Assembly (NCBI RefSeq): GCF_000213805.1
Contig: NC_015556.1
Location: 4,479,001-4,543,000, forward strand
Direction of reading: 5' to 3'
Length of the DNA stretch: 64,000 nt
From: Pseudomonas fulva 12-X
GTDB lineage: Bacteria; Pseudomonadota; Gammaproteobacteria; Pseudomonadales; Pseudomonadaceae
Shown one piece after another: positions 8,525 to 17,139 of this stretch. The translations under genes and the position numbers were made by a program. Numbering within the stretch: the stretch's first letter is position 1; each line of letters starts with the position of its first letter. The notes beneath the pieces are model-generated. The model searched no databases and was not told the DNA's origin. It saw nothing but the letters and a program-made list of their open reading frames with translations.

Positions 8525-9376
8525 ATGAAAGAACGCCTGTTTATCCTCAGCCAGCACCTGATCCCGCACCATCTGCTGTCGCGCCTGATCGGCTGCGCCG
8601 CAGAGTGCCGTGCTGCCTGGTTCAAGAACCGTCTGATCGGCTGGTTCGCCAAGCAGTATCAGGTCGACATGAGCGAAGCGCAGGTCGAAGACCTCAATGC
8701 CTACGAACACTTCAACGCTTTCTTCACCCGTGCGCTGAAGGACGGTGCCCGGCCGCTGGACAACACGCCCGGCGCGGTGCTGTGCCCGGCCGACGGCGCG
8801 ATCAGCCAGCTGGGCCGCATCGAGCATGGCAGGGTGTTCCAGGCCAAGGGCCACAGCTACAGCGTGACCGAACTGCTGGGCGGTGACAGCCAGCGCGCCG
8901 CGGCCTTCATGGGCGGCGACTTCGCCACCGTGTACCTGTCGCCCAAGGACTACCACCGCGTGCATATGCCGCTGGCCGGCACCCTGCGCGAGATGATCTA
9001 CGTGCCGGGCCGGCTGTTCTCGGTGAACCAGACCACCGCGGAAAACGTGCCCGAACTGTTTGCCCGCAACGAGCGTGTGGTGTGCCTGTTCGATACCGAG
9101 CGCGGGCCGATGGCCGTGGTGCTGGTCGGCGCGATGATCGTCGCCTCCATCGAAACCGTATGGGCCGGGCTGATCACGCCACCCAAGCGCGAACTGAAAA
9201 CCGTGCGCTACGATGAGGCAGCCCGCGCTCCGATCAGCCTGGAAAAAGGCGCCGAGCTGGGCCGCTTCAAACTGGGCTCCACGGCCATCGTGCTGTTCGG
9301 CCCGGAGCAGGTCAAATGGGCTGAAGAACTGGGCGCCAACAGCCCGGTACGCATGGGCCAACTGCTCGGCCAATGA
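8525..9376 (+). CDS. psd: phosphatidylserine decarboxylase proenzyme
   Basis: A membrane-associated enzyme that makes phosphatidylethanolamine from phosphatidylserine. The 283-residue proenzyme contains the self-cleavage motif LGST (FKLGSTAIVLFG, about residues 250-261); the serine becomes the pyruvoyl group of the small alpha chain. The conserved CPADGAISQLGRI and YHRVHMPLAGT segments hold the other catalytic residues, including the histidine in HRVHMP. The ATG follows AAGGAATAAAA. It lies between rhdA and fimW, as in P. aeruginosa. Confidence 0.96.
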   Translation: MKERLFILSQHLIPHHLLSRLIGCAAECRAAWFKNRLIGWFAKQYQVDMSEAQVEDLNAYEHFNAFFTRALKDGARPLDNTPGAVLCPADGAISQLGRIEHGRVFQAKGHSYSVTELLGGDSQRAAAFMGGDFATVYLSPKDYHRVHMPLAGTLREMIYVPGRLFSVNQTTAENVPELFARNERVVCLFDTERGPMAVVLVGAMIVASIETVWAGLITPPKRELKTVRYDEAARAPISLEKGAELGRFKLGSTAIVLFGPEQVKWAEELGANSPVRMGQLLGQ

Positions 9377-9504
9377 CCGGCTAACGCGCCGCGCAGCTCT
9401 GGCCCGCGGCGCCGCAAAGGCTGCGACGATGGCAAGATGCTGCTAGAGTCGCTAAACCTGACCAATCAGTCGACCGAATGCTGGCGCTGGAGTAACGAAG
9501 CTAG

Positions 9505-11301
9505 ATGGATAAACAGAGCCCCCACCTTTTGCTCCGCGTCCCGACGCCGACCAAGCAGGGCCTGACTTTCTGCGACGCCACGCCACGTGACCTGAAACGC
9601 TGGATCGCCGGCCTGCCCAAGGCCAATATCGGCGAAACGGCCCGCCAGCTTTACCAGGCATTGATCGAACTCAACCAGCTGCTGACCCCCTCGGATAACC
9701 GCCTGCAGCTGCTCGAGCTGCTGCGCCCGGAAGTGTATTTCGTCTGCCAGCACCTGGAACGCCACTTTCTCAATCAGGCCATCGTCCTCGACGAGCGCCC
9801 GCGCAAGGTCGCCAACCTCTGCCAGGCGCTGCAGAACCATCTGGCCATCGGTTACAAGCTGATCATCTCGCGCCTTGCCGCGCAGCCCAACCGTGAGCGC
9901 AACGCGCTGCTCGGCACGGCGCTGCAGCGGGCGGTGCACAGCCTCAACGGCCCGCTGATTCGCACCAGCCAACTGTACTGCCCGGTGCCCGAAGGCCTGT
10001 GGCTGGAGCTGCATCAGATCTACCTGATCGCCCGTCGCCACGAGCTGCACAAGGTGGTGATCCGCGACCCATTGGCACGCCACACCCAGGGGCTGAGCGT
10101 CGAGCAGGGCTATATCGTCGCCTTGCTGATCGGCTGCTCGCGCTGCAACCAGATGCGCCAGAGCGCCATCGCCCGCCTCGCCGAAGCGCTGGAGGCCTGG
10201 AGCCCGCTGGTCAATCTGCAGGCTGGCAGCCAGCCGACCAGCATCTTTGCCGTGGCGCCGCAGCTGGACGGCCCGCCGCGCTACACCTCGCTGTTCCAGC
10301 CGAGCGAACTGCAGGGCGCGCTGGGCATCGATCCGACGCCGCTGGTCGACGCCATCAAGGACCACCTGGAGCTGCTGCCCGAGGAGCGCGCCCGCTCGCG
10401 CCTGGCGGTACCCGAAGGCTTCACCATCGACATGCTGCAACATGCCGCCGCGGCCTGGGGCGATATCTCCGAGCGTACCTTCCAGCGCACCCAGGGCACC
10501 GGCAGCATGACCCTGTGCATCGGCATGAGCGCGCTGAACTACTACCTGGCCAATGGCCGCGTGTTCAGCGAAATCCTCAAGCAGCAGGTCGATACCGCCG
10601 CCTCGTTCAAGCCGCGCGGCGGCGAGCCCGACGTGTGGGCCAACGCCCCGGATGCGCGGCGCAACGAATGGGAAAATGGTCTGTCCTTCGAGGAAATCGA
10701 ATACCCCAAGCCGGCCGATGAACTGGAAGCCCAAGGCAGTGGCGGCGAGAGCTTCCCGACCTTTCAGCTTTCCATCGTCAACCACAGCCCTGGCGGCTAT
10801 TGTCTGTCATGGCCCAAGGAAGTGCCGACTCAACTGCAGGCCGGCGAAATCCTCGGCATCCGCGATAACCCACAGCAGGGATGGAGCGTCGCCGTGGTGC
10901 GCTGGATCCGCCAGGTGCGCGGCGGCGGCACGCAGATGGGCATCGAGCTGATCGCCCCCCATGCGCAGTCCTGCGGCCTGCAACTGGTGCGCAAGGCCGA
11001 GCAGAACAGCCAGTACCTGCGCGCCCTGCTGCTGCCGGAAATCGCTGCCATCTCGCGACCGGCCACGCTGATCACCCCGCGCCTGCCGTTCCAGGAAGGC
11101 AGCAAGGTGCTGATCAATATCAACGGTAAGGAACGCCGCGCGGTGCTCAGCCAGAAACAGCTCAGCACCGGCAGTTTCAGCCAGTTCGAGTACCACGATC
11201 TGGAGCAAAAAGCCGCGGATCACGCGACCTCCGTCACAGCCTCCGGCACCCAGCGCCCAGCCGGGGAGGAAGACTTTGACTCACTCTGGAAGTCGCTGTA
11301 G
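9505..11301 (+). CDS. fimW: FimW-like c-di-GMP effector
   Basis: This 598-residue protein corresponds by position (between psd and fimX) and content to P. aeruginosa PA4958, named FimW, a c-di-GMP-binding protein that goes to the pole and promotes type IV pilus activity on surfaces. The N-terminal ~400 residues are mostly helical without a recognisable catalytic motif. Around residues 415-500 a PilZ-like segment appears: LSIVNHSPGGYCLSW resembles the D/N-x-S-x-x-G motif of PilZ, followed by QMGIELIAP. The classical RxxxR arginines are not obvious. The name rests on synteny and remembered similarity. Confidence 0.75.
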   Translation: MDKQSPHLLLRVPTPTKQGLTFCDATPRDLKRWIAGLPKANIGETARQLYQALIELNQLLTPSDNRLQLLELLRPEVYFVCQHLERHFLNQAIVLDERPRKVANLCQALQNHLAIGYKLIISRLAAQPNRERNALLGTALQRAVHSLNGPLIRTSQLYCPVPEGLWLELHQIYLIARRHELHKVVIRDPLARHTQGLSVEQGYIVALLIGCSRCNQMRQSAIARLAEALEAWSPLVNLQAGSQPTSIFAVAPQLDGPPRYTSLFQPSELQGALGIDPTPLVDAIKDHLELLPEERARSRLAVPEGFTIDMLQHAAAAWGDISERTFQRTQGTGSMTLCIGMSALNYYLANGRVFSEILKQQVDTAASFKPRGGEPDVWANAPDARRNEWENGLSFEEIEYPKPADELEAQGSGGESFPTFQLSIVNHSPGGYCLSWPKEVPTQLQAGEILGIRDNPQQGWSVAVVRWIRQVRGGGTQMGIELIAPHAQSCGLQLVRKAEQNSQYLRALLLPEIAAISRPATLITPRLPFQEGSKVLININGKERRAVLSQKQLSTGSFSQFEYHDLEQKAADHATSVTASGTQRPAGEEDFDSLWKSL

Positions 11302-11365
11302 ATTGCCGGAAAACCCTTAATTCCCGCTCTTTTTCTGCTGTCTTATCGCAGATTCGACCTCGCTA

Positions 11366-13429
11366 ATGGCCATCGAAAAGAAAACCATCCGCCTGCTGAT
11401 TCTCGAAGACTCGCAGAACGAGGCCGAGCGCCTCGTCAGCCTGTTCCGCAATGCCGGTAACGCCACACGCGTCCATCGCCTGACCTCCAGCGAAGACCTG
11501 CTCGACGCCCTCAAACAGAACTGGGATCTGCTGATTTGCTCGCCGAGCAGTGAGAACCTCGACCCGCATGAAGCGCTGTCCAGCATCCGCCAGCAGGGCA
11601 AGGACATTCCTGTCATTCTGCTGCTGGCCGACAACGAGCCGGACAGCGTCACCGAAGCGCTGATGCTCGGTGCCCAGGACGCCCTGCCGCAAGGCGAGGA
11701 CGAGCGCCTGGTGCTGGTGGCCCGCCGTGAACTGGTCAACCTCGAAGAGCGCCGCGCCCGCCGCGCCGCCGAAGTGGCCCTGCGCGAAGCCGAGAAACGC
11801 TGCCAGCTGTTGCTCGACAGCTCGGTCGACGCCATCGCCTACGTTCACGAAGGCATGCACATCTACGCCAACCGCGCCTATCTGGAACTGTTCGGCTTCG
11901 ATGACGCCGAGGAGCTCGAGGGCCTGCCGATGATCGACCTGATCGGTGCCAGCGATCAGGGCGCGTTCAAGGATTTCCTCAAGAATCACCAGCAGATGGA
12001 CGGCCAGGAGCTGGGCTGCGCCGGCGTGCGTACCGACGACGGCAGCTTCCCGGCACGCATCAGCTTGTCGCCGGCCGCCTACGATGGCGAGCCGTGCATT
12101 CAGGTGGTGATTCGCGCCGAGACCGGCAACGCCGAGCTGGAAGAAAAACTGCGCGAGATCAGCAGCCAGGATCTGGTCACCGGCCTGTACAACCGCAACC
12201 ACTTCCTCGAGCTGATGGACCAGGCCGCGCACCGCGCCGTACACAATGAACAGCCGGCCAGCCTGGCGTACATTCGCGTCGACCGCTATGCCACCCTGCT
12301 TGCCGAAATGGGCCTGGGCGCCATCGACCTGCTGCTTACCGACCTGGCCACTCTGCTGCGTGCCCACTTCCCGAAGGATGCCCAGCTGGCGCGCTTCGGC
12401 GATGACGTGTTCGCCGTGCTACAGACCGGCCTGTCGCCGCAGCAGCAACGCCCACTGCTCGAAGCGCTGCTCAAGAAGGCCGAAAGCCACCTGTTCGATA
12501 TCAACGGGCGTACCGCGCAGACCACGCTGTCCATCGGCGTCGCCGGTCTCAACGACACCACGCCCAAGGCCGGCGAGGTCATCGACCGCGCGCAGCGCTG
12601 CGCCGATCAACTGGACGAGCCAGGCACCCTCAAACTGTTCGACCCGGCCGCGGAGCTGGCCGCTGCCGCCAGCCGCGGCAGCGTAGTGGCCATGGTGCAG
12701 CAGGCGCTGGAGCAGAACAGCTTCCGCCTGCTGTTCCAGCCGGTGATCAGCCTGCGTGGCGACGAATACGAGCACTACGAGGTGCTACTGCGCCTGCTCA
12801 GCCCGTCGGGTGACGAAGTGCCGCCGGATGAGTTCCTGGCTGTAGCAAGGCAGGCGGGTATGGGCGAGAAGATCGATCGCTGGGTGATTCTCAGCTCGAT
12901 CAAGCTGCTCGCCGATCACCGCGCCAAGGGCCACGCCACGCGCCTGTTCGTGCACCTGTCCAGCGCCAGCCTGCAGGACCCGACGCTGCTGCCGTGGCTC
13001 AGTGTGGCGCTGAAGGCCGCACGGCTGCCTTCCGATGCCCTGGTGTTCCAGTTCAGCGAACCGGATGCGGTCACCTACCTCAAGCAGGCCAAGGCACTGG
13101 CCCAGGGCCTCAAGGATCTGCATTGCCATATCGCGCTCAGCCAGTTCGGCTGCGCCCTGAACCCGTTCAACACCCTGCGCCACCTGCCGGTGGATTTCGT
13201 CAAGGTGGACGGCTCCTTCACCAAGGAACTGAACGACCCGACCAATCAGGAAAACCTGAAAACCATGCTGGCCAGCCTGCACAGCCAGGCCAAGCTGACC
13301 ATCGTGCCGTTCGTGGAGTCGGCCAGCGTGCTGGCCACCCTGTGGCAGGCGGGCACCAACTATATCCAGGGCTACTACCTGCAGGGCCCGAGCCAGTCGA
13401 TGGACTACAACTTCTCGTCGGACGATTGA
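11366..13429 (+). CDS. fimX: FimX, degenerate GGDEF-EAL c-di-GMP receptor
   Basis: A polar regulator of type IV pilus assembly and twitching. The 687 residues read as: REC-like domain (1-120) with LLILEDSQNEAERL, PAS domain (~135-255), GGDEF domain (~260-430) and EAL domain (~435-680). Both catalytic domains are degenerate: GGDEF reads GDDVF, EAL reads EVL (HYEVLLRL), and the loop that is DDFG in active enzymes reads SQFG. This matches known FimX, which binds c-di-GMP through its EAL fold without hydrolysing it. The REC domain lacks a clear phospho-acceptor aspartate (LLICSPSSENLD). It follows fimW by 64 bp. Confidence 0.95.
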   Translation: MAIEKKTIRLLILEDSQNEAERLVSLFRNAGNATRVHRLTSSEDLLDALKQNWDLLICSPSSENLDPHEALSSIRQQGKDIPVILLLADNEPDSVTEALMLGAQDALPQGEDERLVLVARRELVNLEERRARRAAEVALREAEKRCQLLLDSSVDAIAYVHEGMHIYANRAYLELFGFDDAEELEGLPMIDLIGASDQGAFKDFLKNHQQMDGQELGCAGVRTDDGSFPARISLSPAAYDGEPCIQVVIRAETGNAELEEKLREISSQDLVTGLYNRNHFLELMDQAAHRAVHNEQPASLAYIRVDRYATLLAEMGLGAIDLLLTDLATLLRAHFPKDAQLARFGDDVFAVLQTGLSPQQQRPLLEALLKKAESHLFDINGRTAQTTLSIGVAGLNDTTPKAGEVIDRAQRCADQLDEPGTLKLFDPAAELAAAASRGSVVAMVQQALEQNSFRLLFQPVISLRGDEYEHYEVLLRLLSPSGDEVPPDEFLAVARQAGMGEKIDRWVILSSIKLLADHRAKGHATRLFVHLSSASLQDPTLLPWLSVALKAARLPSDALVFQFSEPDAVTYLKQAKALAQGLKDLHCHIALSQFGCALNPFNTLRHLPVDFVKVDGSFTKELNDPTNQENLKTMLASLHSQAKLTIVPFVESASVLATLWQAGTNYIQGYYLQGPSQSMDYNFSSDD

Positions 13430-13473
13430 TCGGCGGGCAGCCAGACTGCCCCGCTCCCGCCTCAAATACCTTG

Positions 13474-13669
13474 GAACCTGGTCACAATCTTTCAGCTCAA
13501 GTTAGCCGATTTCGGCAGCTAAGGGGCGGGAGCGGCCGTTCAGTTATCCCGTGGGAACGGGCCATGCCCGTGATTTTTCGCGGGCATGGCCCGCTCCCAC
13601 AGTAGATCGGCGAACGGCCGCTTCTGCCTTGTAGCGGCCGCTCATGCGCACAACGATCGTAACAGGTGC
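13474..13669. repeat. stop-codon-abutting MITE-like element, copy 1
   Basis: The element is ~196 bp. The left end reads GAACCTGGTCACAATCTTTC and the right end, inverted, GCACCTGTTACGATCGTTG. Inside, GAGCGGCCGTTC and GAACGGCCGCTT form a second inverted pair around a REP. The right end touches the TAA stop of serB; the left end lies 44 bp past fimX. It aligns by eye with the copies at 30687 and, inverted, at 56224. No open reading frame is present. Confidence 0.7.
13551..13600. repeat. REP-like palindrome (GTGGGAACGGGCC type)
   Basis: The 50-bp imperfect palindrome runs from GTGGGAACGGGCCATG to CATGGCCCGCTCCCAC with a TTTTT-containing loop. It is the same family as the elements at 16805, 26351, 31600 and 56294, and lies inside the larger element at 13474-13669. 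Confidence 0.85.
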
Positions 13670-14869
13670 TTAGCGCTGCAGATCACGCTCACGCACACCC
13701 AGCAGATACAGCACACCATCCAGACCCAGGGTCGAGATCGCCTGCCTGGCTGATTGCTTGACCAGCGGCTTGGCGCGGAACGCGACGCCCAGGCCGGCAA
13801 TGGCCAGCATTGGCAGGTCGTTGGCGCCATCGCCCACGGCGATGGTCTGCTCCAGCTGCAGGCCTTCCTTCTGCGCCAGCTCACGGAGCAGATCGGCCTT
13901 GCGCTGGGCGTCGACGATCGGCTCGACGGCGACGCCGGTGACCTTGCCATCGACCACTGCCAGCTCATTGGCGAATACGTAGTCGATGCCCAGCTTGGCC
14001 TGCAGCTGCTTGGCGAAGTAGGTGAAGCCGCCGGACAGGATGGCGGTCTTGTAGCCCAGGCGCTTGAGCTCAGCGAACAGCCGCTCGGCGCCCTCGGTCA
14101 GGCGCAGCGAGGCGCCGATCTCGTCCAGCACGCCGACATCCAGGCCCTTGAGCAGCGCCAGGCGCTCCTTGAAGCTGGCGCGGAAATCCAGCTCGCCGCG
14201 CATGGCCCGCTCGGTGATGGCCGAAACCTTGTCGCCGATGCCGGCGGCCTTGGCCAGCTCGTCGATCACTTCGGCTTCGATCAGCGTCGAGTCCATGTCG
14301 AACACCGCCAGGCGGCGGTGACGGCGCTGCAGCGAATCGGCCTGGAAGGCGATGTCCATATTCAGTTCGTCAGCCGCGCGCAGGAACTCGGTACGCAGTG
14401 CCGCGGCATCACCGGGCTCGCCACGCAGGGAGAACTCGATGCAGGCGTTGCCCGGCTGGGCGCCCGGTACCACTGGCAGGGACAGGCGCTCGATACGCTC
14501 GATGCGCAGGCCCTGCTCGGCGCTCAGCGCAGTGACGCGCTGCAGCTGCGCGGCGCTGATCTGACGGCTCAGCAGGGTGACGATATGGCGCTGGCTGCCC
14601 TGCCCCTCGACCCAACGCTGATAGTCGGCGGCATCGAGCTCGGTGAAATGCACCTGCTGACCCAGCGTCTGGGCCGCGGCCAGCACGGCCTCATTCAGCG
14701 CCGCAGCATCAGCCACTTCCACCAGGATGCTCAGCGACGAGATACCGTGCACGGCGGACTGGGCGATATCGAGAACGGTGACGCCAGCGTGGGCCAGCAC
14801 GCCGGTAACGGCGGCCGTGAGGTCGGGCCGATCTTCACCGGTAACGTTGATCAGGACGATTGGGCGCAA
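13670..14869 (-). CDS. serB: phosphoserine phosphatase SerB
   Basis: Catalyses the last step of serine biosynthesis, hydrolysis of O-phosphoserine. An N-terminal ACT-like region (residues ~1-170, LRPIVLINVTGEDRPD) precedes a HAD-family phosphatase domain with the nucleophile motif VFDMDSTLIEAEVIDEL, the Ser motif ILSGGFTYF and the C-terminal GDGANDLPM. I place the start at the TTG at 14869, which follows GGAGTACGCC and gives ~399 residues beginning where homologues begin; an ATG at 14917 would add 16 unsupported residues. It converges on fimX across the repeat element and is divergent from the AhpA-like gene. Confidence 0.94.
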   Translation of the reverse strand: MRPIVLINVTGEDRPDLTAAVTGVLAHAGVTVLDIAQSAVHGISSLSILVEVADAAALNEAVLAAAQTLGQQVHFTELDAADYQRWVEGQGSQRHIVTLLSRQISAAQLQRVTALSAEQGLRIERIERLSLPVVPGAQPGNACIEFSLRGEPGDAAALRTEFLRAADELNMDIAFQADSLQRRHRRLAVFDMDSTLIEAEVIDELAKAAGIGDKVSAITERAMRGELDFRASFKERLALLKGLDVGVLDEIGASLRLTEGAERLFAELKRLGYKTAILSGGFTYFAKQLQAKLGIDYVFANELAVVDGKVTGVAVEPIVDAQRKADLLRELAQKEGLQLEQTIAVGDGANDLPMLAIAGLGVAFRAKPLVKQSARQAISTLGLDGVLYLLGVRERDLQR

Positions 14870-15048
14870 GGCGTACTCCGGGGCTCGCAGGACTGGGAAC
14901 GGTCTGCCGAACGGCAATGTGCAGCAGGGCCGGTGAAAAAACGCACATTCTAACCATTTCAGGCCCCAGCCGGCACGCGCGGCGCTTTGCCCTGTGCGGG
15001 CCGCTCGCTATACTGCGCGCCACCTCCAGTCAACGAGAGCCGAGCTCT

Positions 15049-16575
15049 GTGAACCGGCCCGCCCCCGTAAAGCCCGACAACTTCTTCCTCCTGCTCTTCC
15101 GTGCACTGCGCCAACGTCGCGTGCCGCTGGCATTGCGCATCGTCAGCCACAGCCTGTTGCTGGTGGCCATGGCGCTGGTGATCTATGCCTGGGTGATCGG
15201 CATGCAGTTCAAGCAGGCCATGCAGCAGCAGGCCGAAGCACTGGGCAGCAGCCTGATCACCCAGACCGCGGCCTCGGCCACCGAGCTGCTGGTGTCCAAC
15301 GACATCCTCAGCCTCAACGTGCTGCTCAACAACTTGGTGAAGAACCCGCTGGTGGCCCACGCGGCCATCTACAGCGTGGACAACCGCATCCTCGCCGAAG
15401 CCGGCACCCGGCCGAGCAAGAACATGCTGGGTGAAACCGAAGGCCTGTATTCGACGCCCATCACCTTTCAGGAGGTAATGGCCGGGCAGCTGCGCATCAG
15501 CCTGGACATGCAGCAGTTCGAGCAGCCGATGACCATCAGCCTGCAGAGCATGGGCATTCTCAGCCTGATTTTGCTGGCCCTCACCCTGTCGCTTAGCCTG
15601 CGCCTGGGCAGGCAGATTTCCACGCCGCTGATGCAGATGCGCGTGTGGCTGCGCGACCCGGACGATTACGCACCCGGCGGCAACCGCCAGGACGAGATCG
15701 GCGACCTGGCGCGCCAGCTGCAGGCGCGCCTGGCGCCGGAAAAGCCGGAACCTGAGCCCGAGCCGGAATTCGATGATCTCGAAGACCTGGGCGAGGACTT
15801 CCTCGACGACGAGCACGAAGACGACCGCAATCGTCGTGACGAGCGCCCTGCCCCGAGCTTCGCGATGCGTGACCTGCGCGACAGCCGCTTCGACAGCGAT
15901 GACGACTACGACCCGCCGAGCCGGCGCCGCGACGAGCACGACGACGATGCCTTCGCTGATCTCTACGACGATGAGGACAGCCCGGCCATGAGCGCACCGC
16001 AGGCACCGCGCAAGAGCGCCGTGCTGGCCGTGCAACTCGGTGCCCAGGAACAGCTGCGTCGCCTGCCGCGTACGCGCCTGATGGAGCTGCTGGAAAGCTA
16101 TCGCGGCTGCCTGGACAAGGCCGCCGCGCTCTACAAGGCCGAGCTGCACACCCTCAACGATGGCAGCAGCCTGATGCTGTTCCACCACGACGGCGGCCAG
16201 GACGATTACCTGACCCACGCCGTTTGCTGCGGTGAACTGCTGCGCGCCCTCGGCCATGCCCTGCAGATCGAGGTGGCCGACAGCGGCATCACCCTGCACC
16301 TGCAACTGGGCCTGACCCTCGGCGAAGGCCTGCAGGGCCTGAGCCAGGGCGACTTGCTGCTCAGTGAAACGGCCCAGGACGCCCTGGCGCTGTCGCAGCA
16401 CAGCCGCAACCTGCTGCTGGTCGAGCGCCGCGTCGGCGAAGACGCCACCCTGCGCCAGCACGCACGCATCCGCGCCATCGCCAGCCCCGAGGGCGCCAGC
16501 TGCGTCGAGCGCCTGCTCGACCCATATCCGGCACTGCTCGAGCGGCAGATGGCCAAGCTGCGCGAAGAGCGATAG
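15049..16575 (+). CDS. AhpA/Smp (YtjB)-like membrane protein with a degenerate cyclase-like domain
   Basis: The gene divergent from serB encodes an Smp/YtjB-type membrane protein, as in E. coli (smp-serB). From the GTG at 15049 (~508 residues): TM1 ~27-50, an extracytoplasmic region ~51-160, TM2 ~164-186, then a HAMP-like segment ending DEIGDLARQLQ, a very acidic linker ~232-315 (runs of D/E), and a C-terminal domain ~322-455. The last domain has the layout of class III nucleotide cyclases (VLAVQLGAQ, then LHTLNDGSSLMLFH, then an Ala/Cys-rich helix) but the first metal aspartate is missing, so it is probably inactive. The frame is open from 14860; the GTG is preferred because upstream codons overlap serB. 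Function is unknown. Confidence 0.75.
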   Translation: MNRPAPVKPDNFFLLLFRALRQRRVPLALRIVSHSLLLVAMALVIYAWVIGMQFKQAMQQQAEALGSSLITQTAASATELLVSNDILSLNVLLNNLVKNPLVAHAAIYSVDNRILAEAGTRPSKNMLGETEGLYSTPITFQEVMAGQLRISLDMQQFEQPMTISLQSMGILSLILLALTLSLSLRLGRQISTPLMQMRVWLRDPDDYAPGGNRQDEIGDLARQLQARLAPEKPEPEPEPEFDDLEDLGEDFLDDEHEDDRNRRDERPAPSFAMRDLRDSRFDSDDDYDPPSRRRDEHDDDAFADLYDDEDSPAMSAPQAPRKSAVLAVQLGAQEQLRRLPRTRLMELLESYRGCLDKAAALYKAELHTLNDGSSLMLFHHDGGQDDYLTHAVCCGELLRALGHALQIEVADSGITLHLQLGLTLGEGLQGLSQGDLLLSETAQDALALSQHSRNLLLVERRVGEDATLRQHARIRAIASPEGASCVERLLDPYPALLERQMAKLREER

Positions 16576-16596
16576 CGATTCCGCACTAGAGATGAG

Positions 16597-16625
16597 AAAG
16601 GCCGGCGTATATGCCGGCTTTTCTA
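16597..16625 (+). terminator. rho-independent terminator of the AhpA-like gene
   Basis: AAAG then GCCGGC, a 6-nt loop GTATAT, GCCGGC and TTTTCT lies 22 bp past the stop codon. The stem extends through A-T pairs, and a short T-run follows. Confidence 0.88.
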
Positions 16626-16667
16626 TTTGGGGTTGTTCGACTGCAGGTCACCTATGAGCGGAAGGCG

Positions 16668-16717
16668 CCCCCGCGATTTTTCGCGGACATGGACTAGGCG
16701 ACCCCGCCCGCTCCCAC
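16668..16717. repeat. REP-like palindrome, degenerate copy
   Basis: The sequence contains CCCCGCGATTTTTCGCGG followed by ACATGGACTAGGCG and CCCGCTCCCAC. It shares the right half of the GTGGGAGCGGGC family, and its GGACTAGGCG insertion also occurs in the copy at 60328. Confidence 0.7.
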
Positions 16718-16804
16718 ACAATGTTCCTGCACGACGAGTGCGATGTCAGCCTTTCTCACAGCGAGTTTGTGATCAAGCGAGAAGGGAAGCCAAGGCAACA
16801 GCCT

Positions 16805-16854
16805 GTGGGAGCGCGCCATGCGCGCGAATTTTCGCGGGCACGGCCCGCTCCCAC
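16805..16854. repeat. REP-like palindrome
   Basis: The 50-bp palindrome from GTGGGAGCGCGCCATG to CACGGCCCGCTCCCAC is centred on AATTTTCGCG. Together with the element at 16668 it fills most of the 298-bp gap between the AhpA-like gene and ssuF, the two tails of a convergent pair. Confidence 0.85.
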
Positions 16855-16873
16855 AAACTGTTAACTGCAGCAA

Positions 16874-17089
16874 TCAGAGCTTGGCGATCGACACTTCGGT
16901 GGACTTCACGAAGGCGATCACTTCGCTGCCCACGCCCAGTTCCAGCTCGCGCACGGAGCGGGTGGTGATCACCGAAGTGACGATGCCGGCAGCGGTCTGC
17001 ACGTCGATTTCCGACAGCACGTCGCCTTCGACGATTTCCTTGATGGTGCCTTTGAACTGGTTGCGAACGTTGATGGCTTTGATGGTCAT
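16874..17089 (-). CDS. ssuF: SsuF, Mop/TOBE-type molybdopterin-binding protein
   Basis: This small 71-residue protein (MTIKAINVRNQFKGTIKEIV) is a single Mop/TOBE domain, the fold that binds molybdate or molybdopterin; GTIKEIVEGDVLSEIDVQTAAG is typical. It is the last gene of the sulfonate operon, the position of ssuF in Pseudomonas putida, where it was reported to be needed for sulfonate use, although its biochemical role there is not clear to me. The ATG at 17089 is preferred to the upstream in-frame ATG at 17122 because family members begin MTIKAINVRN. Confidence 0.88.
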   Translation of the reverse strand: MTIKAINVRNQFKGTIKEIVEGDVLSEIDVQTAAGIVTSVITTRSVRELELGVGSEVIAFVKSTEVSIAKL

Positions 17090-17139
17090 GGCTAAGTCTC
17101 CAGGGTCGTAAGGTGCCCACAACGGGCTTCAAGTCAGGG

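Noticed and set aside
12380..12440. Active diguanylate cyclase in FimX
   Set aside because: The motif is GDDVF rather than GG[DE]EF and the EAL is EVL, so catalysis is not expected.
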